Positions 1 to 8,360 of a stretch of DNA of 64,000 nucleotides are shown here, in pieces. The number at the start of each line of letters is the position of its first letter. Within the stretch, counting starts at the first letter, position 1. Origin of the DNA: Thioclava indica (GTDB lineage: Bacteria > Pseudomonadota > Alphaproteobacteria > Rhodobacterales > Rhodobacteraceae); NCBI RefSeq assembly GCF_000714545.1, contig NZ_AUNB01000001.1:1-64000 (forward strand). Direction: 5' to 3'. The position numbers and the translations under genes are program-made. The notes beneath the pieces are model-generated. The model was not told where the DNA came from, ran no database searches, and saw nothing but the letters and a program-made list of their open reading frames with translations.

Positions 1-2
1 TT

Positions 3-65
3 CGCTATCTGCTATATAAGGACGTGAACCGCCATATGCGCTTTTCGGGCGGGTTTGCGCGCTAG
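3..65 (+). CDS. C-terminal fragment, probable (S)-ureidoglycine aminohydrolase (partial)
   Basis: Only the last 20 codons of this gene lie in the window, and the 5' part is cut off by the window edge. The visible tail contains YLLYKDVNRH. I recognise this as resembling the C-terminus of bicupin (S)-ureidoglycine aminohydrolases, which convert ureidoglycine to ureidoglycolate and ammonia. The gene converges on a ureidoglycolate lyase gene only 4 bp away, which would be the next enzyme of the same pathway. The assignment rests on a short tail plus context, so it is tentative. Confidence 0.5.
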   Translation, partial: RYLLYKDVNRHMRFSGGFAR

Positions 66-69
66 GCCC

Positions 70-564
70 TCAGGCGGGAACGGTCTCGATCACATAGGGG
101 GTGGCCAGCCAGTGTTCCTCAAGGTTGGCCCCCGCCCCGATCCGGTCGATCACCGCGTAAAGCCCCGGCGCCTCGAACGGCGCAAGCACCCCGTGCCAGA
201 CGCCGCGATGCAGGTTCACCGCTTGACCCGGCTGCGTCAGAAAGGCCTGAATGTCACTCGGCGCGCCGTCCTTATCCTGCGCCACGATCACCAGAAAGCG
301 GGTCTGCGTCATCGGGATAAACGCCTGACTGCCGTCCGGGTGACGTTCCAGCATATCAACGACATAGGGCAGATGGCGGGCCTTGGCGTCAAACAGGCTG
401 ATCCCGGCGCGCCCGTCGGAAAAATCCAGGCTCGCGCGGTCGTGATAGCGCCCGCACATTCCGGCATTGATGATCTTGTCGGGTGCGCCGCTGGCTTCGA
501 TCACATCACCATAGGGCGCAAAATCTGTGCTATTCAAGGGGCTTACAGTGAGAATCTGAGACAT
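70..564 (-). CDS. allA: Ureidoglycolate lyase
   Basis: This 164-residue cupin-fold enzyme is predicted to cleave (S)-ureidoglycolate to glyoxylate and urea, late in purine/allantoin catabolism in the cytoplasm. Family hallmarks visible are ERHPDGSQAF (residues 73-82) and NLHRGVWHG (117-125). The length is normal for the family. The start at 564 is chosen because an AAGGAT-type ribosome site precedes it and MSQILTV fits the family N-terminus; a longer in-frame reading would run antisense into ctaA. It converges with the probable ureidoglycine aminohydrolase tail, so the two consecutive ureide steps are encoded side by side on opposite strands. Confidence 0.9.
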   Translation of the reverse strand: MSQILTVSPLNSTDFAPYGDVIEASGAPDKIINAGMCGRYHDRASLDFSDGRAGISLFDAKARHLPYVVDMLERHPDGSQAFIPMTQTRFLVIVAQDKDGAPSDIQAFLTQPGQAVNLHRGVWHGVLAPFEAPGLYAVIDRIGAGANLEEHWLATPYVIETVPA

Positions 565-736
565 TTCGAGTATCCTTTTGCCGCCTTTTGAATACCGGCC
601 GGATTGATCCGAGCCTTCCACCTTTATGGTTTCCCACGCCCCAACTACGGGTGCAAGCGTGCCAAAGCCGCCTGCCCCTTGCCCCTGCGGCGGGCGCGGC
701 CTAATTTGCGCCCAAACGACAAGCCCGGAGACCGCC

Positions 737-1891
737 ATGAGCCAGAAACGCAGCATTTTCGAGGAGGTCGGCGCGCAAGACGGCCCCCAACGCAGCGAAC
801 CCAAGGGCGGGATGATCGACGCCAAACCCAAAGGCGCGCGCAAAGCGATCCGCGTCTGGCTGTTCATCATGTTCGCGCTGGTGGTGGCGATGATCGGCGT
901 GGGCGGGGCGACGCGGCTCACCGATAGCGGGCTGTCGATTACCCAGTGGAAGCCGATCTCGGGGGCGATCCCGCCGATGCATCTGGCCGATTGGCAGGCG
1001 GAATTCGCCAATTACAAGCAAAGCCCGCAGTTCCAGTATATGAACCCCGATATGACCCTGTCGCAGTTCAAGGGCATTTTCTGGTGGGAATGGGGCCATC
1101 GCCAGCTTGGGCGCATCATTGGCCTCGTCTGGTTTGCGGGCTTTATGTTCTTCTGGCTCACCAAGAAAATCCCGCAGGGCTGGTGGGGGCGCCTGTTCAG
1201 CCTTGGGATATTAGGCGGGATGCAAGGCGCGATTGGCTGGTGGATGGTGTCTTCGGGGCTGGTCGGGCGGATGACCTCGGTGGCGTCATACCGGCTGGCG
1301 ACACATCTGGGGCTGGCCTTTATCATCCTTGGCCTGATCGCGTGGTTCGCCGCGCAACTCAGTCGACCCCAAGCGCAACTGCTGCAAGCACGCCGCCTCG
1401 CCGAGTCACGACTAACGGGGCTTGGCACGGTGCTGATCGTGCTGGTTTTCCTCCAGATCATTCTGGGCGCGCTGACTGCGGGCATCGACGCCGGGCTGGC
1501 CTTTCCGACATGGCCGTCGATGAATGGCGAGTTCCTGCCCTCGGAAAGTTTCGACTACACGCCGCTTTGGACGAACTTCTTTGAGAACCCCGCGCTGGTG
1601 CAATTCAACCACCGCATGATGGGCTATCTGGTCGTCTTGCTGGGCCTGTTTGCCGCATGGCGCGCGCGCAGCTCTGCCCATGTCGCCACGCGTCAGGCAT
1701 TCGCGCTGATGAGCGCGATGATCGTGTTCCAGATGGTGTTGGGGATATCCACGGCGCTGGAACTGGTGCATTACTGGTGGCTGGGGCTGATCCATCAACT
1801 GGGCGCCGTTATCACTTGGGTGCTGGTGATCCGCGCACGTCATATGGCGCGTTTCCCCCTCGTCCGGTCCATTCGGGAGGGACGGGCATGA
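737..1891 (+). CDS. ctaA: Heme A synthase (COX15/CtaA family)
   Basis: Integral membrane monooxygenase of 384 residues that oxidises the C8 methyl of heme O to the formyl group of heme A, the cofactor of aa3-type cytochrome c oxidase. About eight hydrophobic segments are visible. Conserved family motifs are GGATRLTDSGLSITQW (56-71), EWGHR in the first half, and FNHRMMGY and HQLGAV in the second half, which supply heme-ligand histidines. The ATG at 737 gives a hydrophilic N-terminus before the first membrane helix, as in proteobacterial homologues. It overlaps the M32 carboxypeptidase start by ATGA, so the two are probably translationally coupled. It is divergent from allA. Confidence 0.95.
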   Translation: MSQKRSIFEEVGAQDGPQRSEPKGGMIDAKPKGARKAIRVWLFIMFALVVAMIGVGGATRLTDSGLSITQWKPISGAIPPMHLADWQAEFANYKQSPQFQYMNPDMTLSQFKGIFWWEWGHRQLGRIIGLVWFAGFMFFWLTKKIPQGWWGRLFSLGILGGMQGAIGWWMVSSGLVGRMTSVASYRLATHLGLAFIILGLIAWFAAQLSRPQAQLLQARRLAESRLTGLGTVLIVLVFLQIILGALTAGIDAGLAFPTWPSMNGEFLPSESFDYTPLWTNFFENPALVQFNHRMMGYLVVLLGLFAAWRARSSAHVATRQAFALMSAMIVFQMVLGISTALELVHYWWLGLIHQLGAVITWVLVIRARHMARFPLVRSIREGRA

Positions 1892-3357
1892 GCGCGTTTG
1901 AGGAACTCGCCGCGCATCAGCGCGAAACCGAGGCGTTGGGGAATATTTCGGGGCTTTTGGGTTGGGACCAAGAGGTGATGATGCCGCGCGGCGCTGGCGA
2001 TCAGCGCGCCGAGGAAATGGCCGCGATTGAAAGCGTGCTGCACGCGCGGCGCACCGATCCGCGGATCGAGGACTGGCTGGTGCGTGCCGAGGCCAAGGAC
2101 GCCGCCCAAGCCCGCATGCTGGATCTGGTCGCGCGCAGTTATAATCGTTCGACCCGTATTCCCGCACGGCTGGCGACCGAACTGGCGCGCCTGACCTCGC
2201 TAAGCCAAGGGATCTGGGCGCAAGCGCGCGCGGACGAAGATGCCAGCGCCTTCCTGCCCACGCTTGATGAGGTCGTGCGCCTGAAACGCGAAGAAGCAGC
2301 CTGTGTGTCGGATGGCGATCTTTATGATGCGCTGCTCGATGATTACGAACCGGGCGCGAAGGCCAAAGAGCTGGGTGCAATGTTTGACCGGATGCGCGCC
2401 CCGTTGGTCGCCCTGCGCGACCGTGTGCTGGGATCGGAGGTCTCACCGCAGCCGCTTGATATGGTCTTCCCCGAAAATGCCCAGCTTCGACTTGCGCGCA
2501 TTTGCGCCAGCGCCTTTGGCTATGACTGGACGCGCGGGCGCCTTGATATGTCGGTGCATCCCTTTTCCTCGGGCGGGGGCGATGATGCGCGCATCACCAC
2601 CCGAATTTCCGAAAGCGAACCTTTCGGCAATATCTACTCCACGATCCACGAGACGGGTCACGCCACCTATGAACAGGCGATCGACCCGGCCTATCGCTTC
2701 ACGCCGCTCGGGCATGGCGTGTCGATGGGCGTGCATGAAAGCCAGTCGCGCATTTGCGAAAACCAGTTGGGCCGCTCTGCCCCGTTCACCGGCTGGCTGT
2801 ATACCCGCATGATCGAGGCGTTTGGCGATCTCGGTCTGGACGGTCCCGAGGCGTTCCATGCGCTGGTGAACCGCGTCGAGATGGGCTTTATCCGCACCGA
2901 AAGCGACGAGCTGAACTACAACCTGCACATCATGCTGCGCTTTGATCTGGAACGCGATCTGATCGCTGGCAAGCTGGAAGTGGCCGATCTCGAAGAGGCG
3001 TGGAACACCCGCTTCAAACATGATTTCGGCGTCAGCGTCACCAAACCCTCGCAAGGGTTCCTGCAAGACGTGCATTGGTCGTTGGGCCTGTTTGGCTATT
3101 TCCCGACATATGCGTTGGGCAATGTCTATGCGGGCAGCCTAGACAAAGCGATGCGCAAGGCCGAGCCGGATATCGACGCCGGATTGGCCAAGGGCGATGC
3201 CAGCGTGGCCAAAGGCTGGCTCGATCAAAACCTGCGCCAGTTTGGCGGCTTGCGCCCCCCGCGCGACACCATCGAACACGCCTGCGGTTTTGCGCCCGAT
3301 GAAAAGCCCCTGCTCGACTATCTGAGCCGGAAATTCGAGGCGATCTACCGGCTTTGA
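1888..3357 (+). CDS. Carboxypeptidase Taq, M32 family metallopeptidase
   Basis: Cytoplasmic zinc carboxypeptidase of 489 residues, matching the roughly 500-residue M32 family. The zinc motif HETGH is at residues 254-258 and is followed about 28 residues later by HESQSR, whose Glu is the expected third ligand. No signal peptide is seen. The family removes most C-terminal residues from peptides except proline, so a role in peptide turnover is inferred. The ATG overlaps the ctaA stop codon, although there is no obvious functional link to heme A synthesis. Confidence 0.93.
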   Translation: MSAFEELAAHQRETEALGNISGLLGWDQEVMMPRGAGDQRAEEMAAIESVLHARRTDPRIEDWLVRAEAKDAAQARMLDLVARSYNRSTRIPARLATELARLTSLSQGIWAQARADEDASAFLPTLDEVVRLKREEAACVSDGDLYDALLDDYEPGAKAKELGAMFDRMRAPLVALRDRVLGSEVSPQPLDMVFPENAQLRLARICASAFGYDWTRGRLDMSVHPFSSGGGDDARITTRISESEPFGNIYSTIHETGHATYEQAIDPAYRFTPLGHGVSMGVHESQSRICENQLGRSAPFTGWLYTRMIEAFGDLGLDGPEAFHALVNRVEMGFIRTESDELNYNLHIMLRFDLERDLIAGKLEVADLEEAWNTRFKHDFGVSVTKPSQGFLQDVHWSLGLFGYFPTYALGNVYAGSLDKAMRKAEPDIDAGLAKGDASVAKGWLDQNLRQFGGLRPPRDTIEHACGFAPDEKPLLDYLSRKFEAIYRL

Positions 3358-3448
3358 CGTTAACCCTGAAAACGACGCGACCCAGCGTCACGCTAGGGAA
3401 AACGGCTGATCGTTGTTAGATGGGTGGCTCAGGCGACAAGGAGCCCCC

Positions 3449-4093
3449 ATGACACGATACCAACTCAAGCATACCCCGCGCGAACATATCGCCGACGGGA
3501 TCGTGCATGTTCTGGGCGTGGCCTTGGCCGTGGCCGGGGTCAGCGCGCTGATCGTCTGGGCCTCGCTAAGCGTTCCCACAGGGCGGATCTGGCCACTCGC
3601 AATTTACAGCCTTGGCCTGATCGCCTCTTTCTCACTCTCGGCGGCCTATAATCTGACACTCCACGCCCCGACCCGCGCGATCCTGCGCCGCTTTGATCAT
3701 GCCGCGATTTACCTTTTGATTGCTGCGACTTACACGCCAATGGCGCTCAATGGCATGGGCGGCACTTGGGGCTGGGTGCTGACGGGCGCAGTCTGGCTAT
3801 TGGCGACAATTGGCATAGTGATGAAGCTGGGCTTCTTTCACCGCTCCGAACGCTCGGGCTTTATCCTATACCTCGCAATGGGCTGGCTGGGTGTGCTGGC
3901 CGCTTGGCCACTTTTCACGACGCTTTCCCTGCCCGCGCTGGTGCTGATCGTGGTCGGCGGGCTGACCTATACGCTTGGAACGCTATTTTACCAGATCGAG
4001 CGAATCCCCTTCTCGCGCGCGATCTGGCATTCCCATGTTCTGGCCGCCGCCGCGACCCATTACGCCGCCGTGATCCTCGTCACGACCTCCTGA
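3449..4093 (+). CDS. trhA: Hemolysin III / TrhA (PAQR) family membrane protein
   Basis: A 214-residue protein with seven hydrophobic segments. The N-terminal HTPREHIADGIVH and the C-terminal HSHVLAAAATHYAAV are typical of the PAQR/HlyIII superfamily, including the metal-binding histidines of the last helices and the SAAYNL segment. Bacterial members are called hemolysin III, but a role in membrane lipid homeostasis is better supported for characterised TrhA; which applies here is not shown by the sequence. The start is fixed by an AAGGAG site 6-11 bp upstream. The stop codon lies immediately before a dispersed repeat. Confidence 0.88.
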   Translation: MTRYQLKHTPREHIADGIVHVLGVALAVAGVSALIVWASLSVPTGRIWPLAIYSLGLIASFSLSAAYNLTLHAPTRAILRRFDHAAIYLLIAATYTPMALNGMGGTWGWVLTGAVWLLATIGIVMKLGFFHRSERSGFILYLAMGWLGVLAAWPLFTTLSLPALVLIVVGGLTYTLGTLFYQIERIPFSRAIWHSHVLAAAATHYAAVILVTTS

Positions 4094-4158
4094 CCCCTTC
4101 CTCTTGATAGAAATATCCCGGGGGAGGCGCGCGTCAGCGCGACGGGGGCAGCGCCCCC
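4093..4158 (+). repeat. Dispersed palindromic repeat, copy 1
   Basis: Layout: CCCCTTC-CTCTTG, then AAATATCCCGGGGGA, then a middle stem (CGCGC-GTCA-GCGCG), then GGGGGC-AGC-GCCCCC. The same order occurs at 39754-39822 and, reversed, at 50657-50719. The flanking blocks are nearly identical between copies, but the middle stem has a different sequence each time while staying self-complementary. It lies between the convergent trhA and tgt genes, abutting the trhA stop. Confidence 0.85.
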
Positions 4159-4260
4159 TCTTTGACTGCTAATTGTCGCCCTCCGGCGACGACGGGGGCA
4201 GCGCCCCCTCTTTGACTGTTAATTGTCGCCCTCCGGCGACGGGGGGGGCAGCGCCCCCTT
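4141..4260. repeat. 50-bp tandem repeat array of paired hairpins
   Basis: Two copies of a 50-bp unit (4141-4190 and 4191-4240) differ at one base (C at 4179, T at 4229). A third partial copy (4241-4259) carries only the first hairpin. Each unit holds two stem-loops: GGGGGC-AGC-GCCCCC and GTCGCC-CTCC-GGCGAC. The array grows out of the 3' half of the dispersed repeat and stops five bases before the tgt stop codon. It may also terminate transcription of the convergent genes. Confidence 0.9.
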
Positions 4261-4264
4261 CGGC

Positions 4265-5392
4265 CTAGATCGGTTCGATATCGCCCTCGGCGCGTTTGGC
4301 GTGAAACGCGGCCACGAACTGCGCCAAAGTTCCGGCGGCAATCGCGTCGCGCAAACCCTGCATCAGGTCTTGATAGTAATGCAGGTTATGCCATGTCAGC
4401 AGCATCCCCGAGATCATCTCCTGGCTGCGGAATACATGGTGCAGATAGGCGCGCGAATAGTTGCGGCAGGCCGGACAGGTACACCCCTCATCCAGCGGGC
4501 GCGGGTCATCGGCGTGACGCGCGTTCTTGATGTTGATCTGGCCGCGCCGCGTCCAAGCCTGCCCCGTGCGCCCCGAGCGCGAGGGCAGCACGCAATCCAT
4601 CATATCAATGCCGCGCTCGACCGCGCCCACGATATCATCGGGCTTGCCCACGCCCATCAGATAGCGCGGCTTGTCGACGGGCAGCATATCGGGGGCGTAA
4701 TCGAGCACGCCAAACATCACCTCTTGCCCCTCGCCCACCGCCAGACCGCCAACCGCATAGCCCTCAAAGCCGATTTCCGTGAGTTTCTCGGCACTTTCGG
4801 CGCGAAGCTCACGCGTCACGCCGCCTTGCTGAATACCAAACAGCGCGTATCCGGGCCGATCACCAAACGCCTCGCGCGAGCGCAGCGCCCACCGCATCGA
4901 CAGCCGCATCGACTTGGCGACCTCGGCGTCCGTGGCGGGCAGCGCGGGACATTCGTCAAACGCCATCACGATATCAGAGCCCAGCAATTTCTGGATCTCC
5001 ATGCTGCGCTCGGGCGTGAGCATATGTTTGGAGCCATCGATATGCGAGGCGAAGCGCACGCCCTCCTCGGTCAGCTTGCGCAGGCTCGCCAGACTCATCA
5101 CCTGAAATCCGCCAGAATCCGTCAAGATCGGTTTATTCCAGTTCATGAACTTATGCAGCCCGCCAAGGCGCGCGATGCGTTCGGCGGTGGGGCGCAGCAT
5201 CAGGTGATAGGTGTTGCCCAGCAGAATGTCGGCGCCGGTCGCTGCCACCGATTCCGGCATCATCGCCTTGACCGTCGCCGCCGTGCCCACGGGCATGAAC
5301 GCAGGCGTGCGGATCTCGCCGCGCGGGGTGGAAATCACGCCGGTGCGCGCCGCCCCGTCGGTGGCGTTCAGGGTAAAACTGAATTTCGACAT
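4265..5392 (-). CDS. tgt: tRNA-guanine transglycosylase
   Basis: This 375-residue enzyme exchanges the guanine at position 34 of GUN-anticodon tRNAs for preQ1, in queuosine synthesis. The proton acceptor Asp92 (TDSGGFQ), the nucleophile Asp266 in MMDCVLP, and the zinc ligands Cys304, Cys306, Cys309 and His335 are all present in the expected spacing. Length matches the bacterial family. An AGGAG site precedes the ATG. The stop lies at the edge of the tandem hairpin array. No other queuosine gene is adjacent. Confidence 0.97.
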   Translation of the reverse strand: MSKFSFTLNATDGAARTGVISTPRGEIRTPAFMPVGTAATVKAMMPESVAATGADILLGNTYHLMLRPTAERIARLGGLHKFMNWNKPILTDSGGFQVMSLASLRKLTEEGVRFASHIDGSKHMLTPERSMEIQKLLGSDIVMAFDECPALPATDAEVAKSMRLSMRWALRSREAFGDRPGYALFGIQQGGVTRELRAESAEKLTEIGFEGYAVGGLAVGEGQEVMFGVLDYAPDMLPVDKPRYLMGVGKPDDIVGAVERGIDMMDCVLPSRSGRTGQAWTRRGQINIKNARHADDPRPLDEGCTCPACRNYSRAYLHHVFRSQEMISGMLLTWHNLHYYQDLMQGLRDAIAAGTLAQFVAAFHAKRAEGDIEPI

Positions 5393-5471
5393 CTCGGCGC
5401 TCCTGCTTATCAGGGCGCGGGTGTAGCGCGGATGGCGGCGGATGGGAAGACGGGCGCAAGCGCCCCGCCGG

Positions 5472-6218
5472 TCACGCGATCAGACGCCAGAAGAACACGG
5501 CGCTCATGGAGAAACCGACCACGGCAATCAGGCCGCGCACAACCGATTTTGGCAGCATCCGCGCAATCGGCGCGCCTGCATAGCCGCCCAGCGTCGAGGC
5601 CACCATCATGCCAATCGCATGCTGCCATTCCACCAGGCCGCCAAGCGCAAACACCGCGACCGAGATCGCCGAAAGCGCGAATGACAGCCCGTTCTTCAGC
5701 CCGTTCATCTCGTGCAGATCGACCATCCCCCAGAGCGCGAACAGCGCCAGCAGAACGATCCCGAGACCGCCGTTGAAATAGCCGCCATAGATGCTGACCA
5801 GCAGCAGCCCGACCGAGCCAAACGGCGTCACCGCGCGACTGTTTTTACTGGCCCAACGCCGGATTTGATCGCCAAACAAAAACGCAAGCGTCGCGGCGAG
5901 CAGCAAAAAGGGAACGACGACGGAAAACGCCTTGTTTGAGGAAACCAACAGCAAAAGCGAGCCGATCAAACCGCCCGCAAATGTCACTGCCAGCAGTCTA
6001 AGCATGCGGGATTTGTCAAAGCGCGCAAGTTCAGCGCGAAAACCGAACGCACCGCCCAAGTAACCCGGAAACACCGCAACAGCACTTGTCGCATTCGCCA
6101 CGACCGGCGGCAGGCCGATAAAGACCAGCGCGGGGAAGGTCAGAAACGTGCCGCCCCCCGCGATGGTATTCAGAACGCCCGCGCAAAACGCGGCGATCAA
6201 GACGATTACAATATCCAT
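5472..6218 (-). CDS. TauE/SafE (TSUP) family permease
   Basis: Integral membrane protein of 248 residues with about eight hydrophobic segments and the TSUP signature near the N-terminus ([18 protein letters not shown]). A second half-repeat ([13 protein letters not shown]) is also visible. Family members export sulfite, sulfoacetate or other anionic organosulfur compounds; the substrate here cannot be read from the sequence. It lies 79 bp downstream of the tgt start on the same strand and upstream of nothing obviously sulfur-related, so context does not narrow the function. Confidence 0.87.
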   Translation of the reverse strand: MDIVIVLIAAFCAGVLNTIAGGGTFLTFPALVFIGLPPVVANATSAVAVFPGYLGGAFGFRAELARFDKSRMLRLLAVTFAGGLIGSLLLLVSSNKAFSVVVPFLLLAATLAFLFGDQIRRWASKNSRAVTPFGSVGLLLVSIYGGYFNGGLGIVLLALFALWGMVDLHEMNGLKNGLSFALSAISVAVFALGGLVEWQHAIGMMVASTLGGYAGAPIARMLPKSVVRGLIAVVGFSMSAVFFWRLIA

Positions 6219-6240
6219 ATCTCCCCCCGGCCCAATCGGC

Positions 6241-6696
6241 TCAACTCTCGGCCTTTTTCTCCCAACGCCCCGACTCTTCGCTCCAGTAAGCGGCCTTGGC
6301 CCCCGCCCCGGTCAGCGCCTTCCACTGGATGCGCGCGTGTTGCACCGCCTCTGGGTCATTGCCGTCAAACAGGATCCAGACCCGTTTATGCGTCTCGGAT
6401 TCAGCAGCGTCAATTTCTGCGCCATGCACCGCCATCACCGCCTCGCGCGCGTCCGTGGCGGGCGTGCTGGTCAACAAGATCGGTTGCAGCGCGTCATGCG
6501 GCCCGCCCGCCGTGCCGTGGGGCAGAAAGCTGGCCTCACCCATCTGCCAAAGCTGTTGATCAAGCTGGTCGAGCCGCGCAAGGTCACGCCCGCGCAGCTC
6601 GATCTTCCAGCCCTGTTCCAGCGCGCGGGAGGCAAGATTGGTCACCACCTGCTCAAGCGTGGAGTGGGTCAGGTGATAGAAATTGACCTGCCCCAT
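6241..6696 (-). CDS. holC: DNA polymerase III subunit chi
   Basis: A 151-residue cytoplasmic protein matching the chi subunit of the clamp-loader complex, which links the replisome to SSB. MGQVNFYHLTHSTLEQ at the N-terminus and RVWILFDGNDPEAV in the C-terminal half fit the family. The neighbouring leucyl aminopeptidase gene ends one base before the holC ATG, on the same strand, so the two form an operon. pepA-holC linkage is common in proteobacteria. Confidence 0.92.
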   Translation of the reverse strand: MGQVNFYHLTHSTLEQVVTNLASRALEQGWKIELRGRDLARLDQLDQQLWQMGEASFLPHGTAGGPHDALQPILLTSTPATDAREAVMAVHGAEIDAAESETHKRVWILFDGNDPEAVQHARIQWKALTGAGAKAAYWSEESGRWEKKAES

Positions 6697-6697
6697 G

Positions 6698-8161
6698 CTA
6701 GCCTTCGAATGTATCGCGGATCAGGCGATCCAGCGTCATCACGCCCCAGCCCGTCGCACCCTTGGGGGCCAGATCGGTCGCGCCGGGCGGCAGCGCCACG
6801 CCCGCGATGTCGATGTGACACCACGGCACGTCATCCTTCACGAAGCGCTTGAGAAAAGCCGCCGCCGTGATCGAGCCAGCAGGCCGCCCGCCGGTGTTTT
6901 TCACATCGGCCAAACGCGACTTGATCAGCGAGTCATAAGCGGGTTGCAGCGGCATGTGCCAAGCGCCCTCGCCCTCGGATTTAGCGGCTTTAAGTATGTC
7001 GCCTACGAACTTGTCGTCATTGGCAAAAAGACCTGCGTTCTCGTGCCCCAAGGCAACGATCACAGCGCCGGTCAGCGTGGCAAGGTTAACCATCGCGCGC
7101 GGCTTGAACCGTTCCTGCGCATACCACAAAACGTCGGCCAGAACGAGGCGGCCTTCGGCGTCGGTATTGATCACCTCGATCGTGTCGCCCTTCATGGATT
7201 TCACGATATCGCCGGGGCGTTGCGCCTTGCCGTCGGGCATGTTTTCGACGAGCCCGACAAGGCCCACGACATTGGCCTTGGCCTTGCGCAGCGCCAGCGT
7301 GCGCATCACGCCCGACACGACCCCTGCGCCGCCCATATCCATCGTCATGTCTTCCATGCCCGCCCCGGGTTTGAGGCTGATGCCGCCCGTGTCGAACACC
7401 ACGCCCTTGCCCACCAGCGCGAAAGGCGCCTCATCGCCGCCGCCATTCCATTGCATGACCACGACTTTCGAGGGGCTTTCCGAACCCTGACCGACACCCA
7501 AAAGCGCGCCCATGCCCAGCTCTTTGAGTTGCTCTTCTTCAAGGATTTCCACCTGCAAGCCCAGCTCATGCATCGCGGCCAGACGGGCGGCAAAATCATC
7601 GGTGGTCAGGATGTTGGCGGGCTCATTGACCAGATCGCGGGTAAAGAAGACGCCCTCGGCCAGCGCGGCATGGGGCGCGGCTTGCGCGGCGAGCTCTTCG
7701 GGGGTGGCCGACATCACGGTGACAGGGCCAAAGGCGGAATTGCCCGAGGTGTGATAGTTGAACTGATAGGCGCGCAGCGCCAGACCAAAGGCGACATCGG
7801 CGGCCCGGTTCACCCCCTCGGCCAGCATGATCGCGCCGCGCTCGCCCAGCTTGGCCCCCACGGCCCCGCCCGCTTTGCGCGCCTGCGCCTGATCGGCGCG
7901 CCGCTCAAGGCGTAGAATTTGCACCGCCTCGGCCGCCAGCCCCACCGGCCAGCCCAGATCAAGCGACTCGCCCGGCGAAAGCTTGGCAAAGCTACTGGAC
8001 GCCAGCGCACGGCGCAGCGCGCCTTTCATCAGCCGGTCCAGCTTGCGCCCCGTCGGGCCAAGCTTGCCCTCTTCCCCCGCACTCAACACGATCCGCCCCT
8101 CAAAGGCGCTAAGCGCATCAATGTCGATCTCTTTAAAGGCTATCTCGACGGGTTGGGTCAT
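6698..8161 (-). CDS. pepA: Leucyl aminopeptidase (M17)
   Basis: Cytosolic M17 aminopeptidase of 487 residues that removes N-terminal residues, leucine preferred. The metal/catalytic blocks are present: VGKGVVFDTGGISLKPG with catalytic Lys and metal-binding Asp, and NTDAEGRLVLADVLWYA. The N-terminal domain is the usual divergent macro-like region. The ATG at 8161 (MTQPVEIAF) is preferred because the upstream in-frame extension has no family similarity and runs into the lptF promoter region. It is divergent from the lptFGD operon and ends one base before holC. Confidence 0.95.
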   Translation of the reverse strand: MTQPVEIAFKEIDIDALSAFEGRIVLSAGEEGKLGPTGRKLDRLMKGALRRALASSSFAKLSPGESLDLGWPVGLAAEAVQILRLERRADQAQARKAGGAVGAKLGERGAIMLAEGVNRAADVAFGLALRAYQFNYHTSGNSAFGPVTVMSATPEELAAQAAPHAALAEGVFFTRDLVNEPANILTTDDFAARLAAMHELGLQVEILEEEQLKELGMGALLGVGQGSESPSKVVVMQWNGGGDEAPFALVGKGVVFDTGGISLKPGAGMEDMTMDMGGAGVVSGVMRTLALRKAKANVVGLVGLVENMPDGKAQRPGDIVKSMKGDTIEVINTDAEGRLVLADVLWYAQERFKPRAMVNLATLTGAVIVALGHENAGLFANDDKFVGDILKAAKSEGEGAWHMPLQPAYDSLIKSRLADVKNTGGRPAGSITAAAFLKRFVKDDVPWCHIDIAGVALPPGATDLAPKGATGWGVMTLDRLIRDTFEG

Positions 8162-8360
8162 AAAACTCTCCGAATTTTGCCGATCATGCGCGCAATCGCG
8201 CCAATGCCAGGCGGTGTTTGTCAAAACGATCTCGCGCGACCCTAGCCCCACGCCCGGAAAATGAAAAGCGCCCCAACTGGCACCTTTCTTTGATCTGCGC
8301 GACAGGCTAGAGAGAGGGCAAAACCTGCAGCGGTTGTCTGCGGGAGGGGTGGTAGGAAAT

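Noticed and set aside
4141-4260. Possible CRISPR array
   Set aside because: The 50-bp unit repeats directly without unique spacers, and there are no cas genes.
4223-5776. 517-codon plus-strand frame
   Set aside because: Antisense to tgt, whose catalytic and zinc residues are intact.
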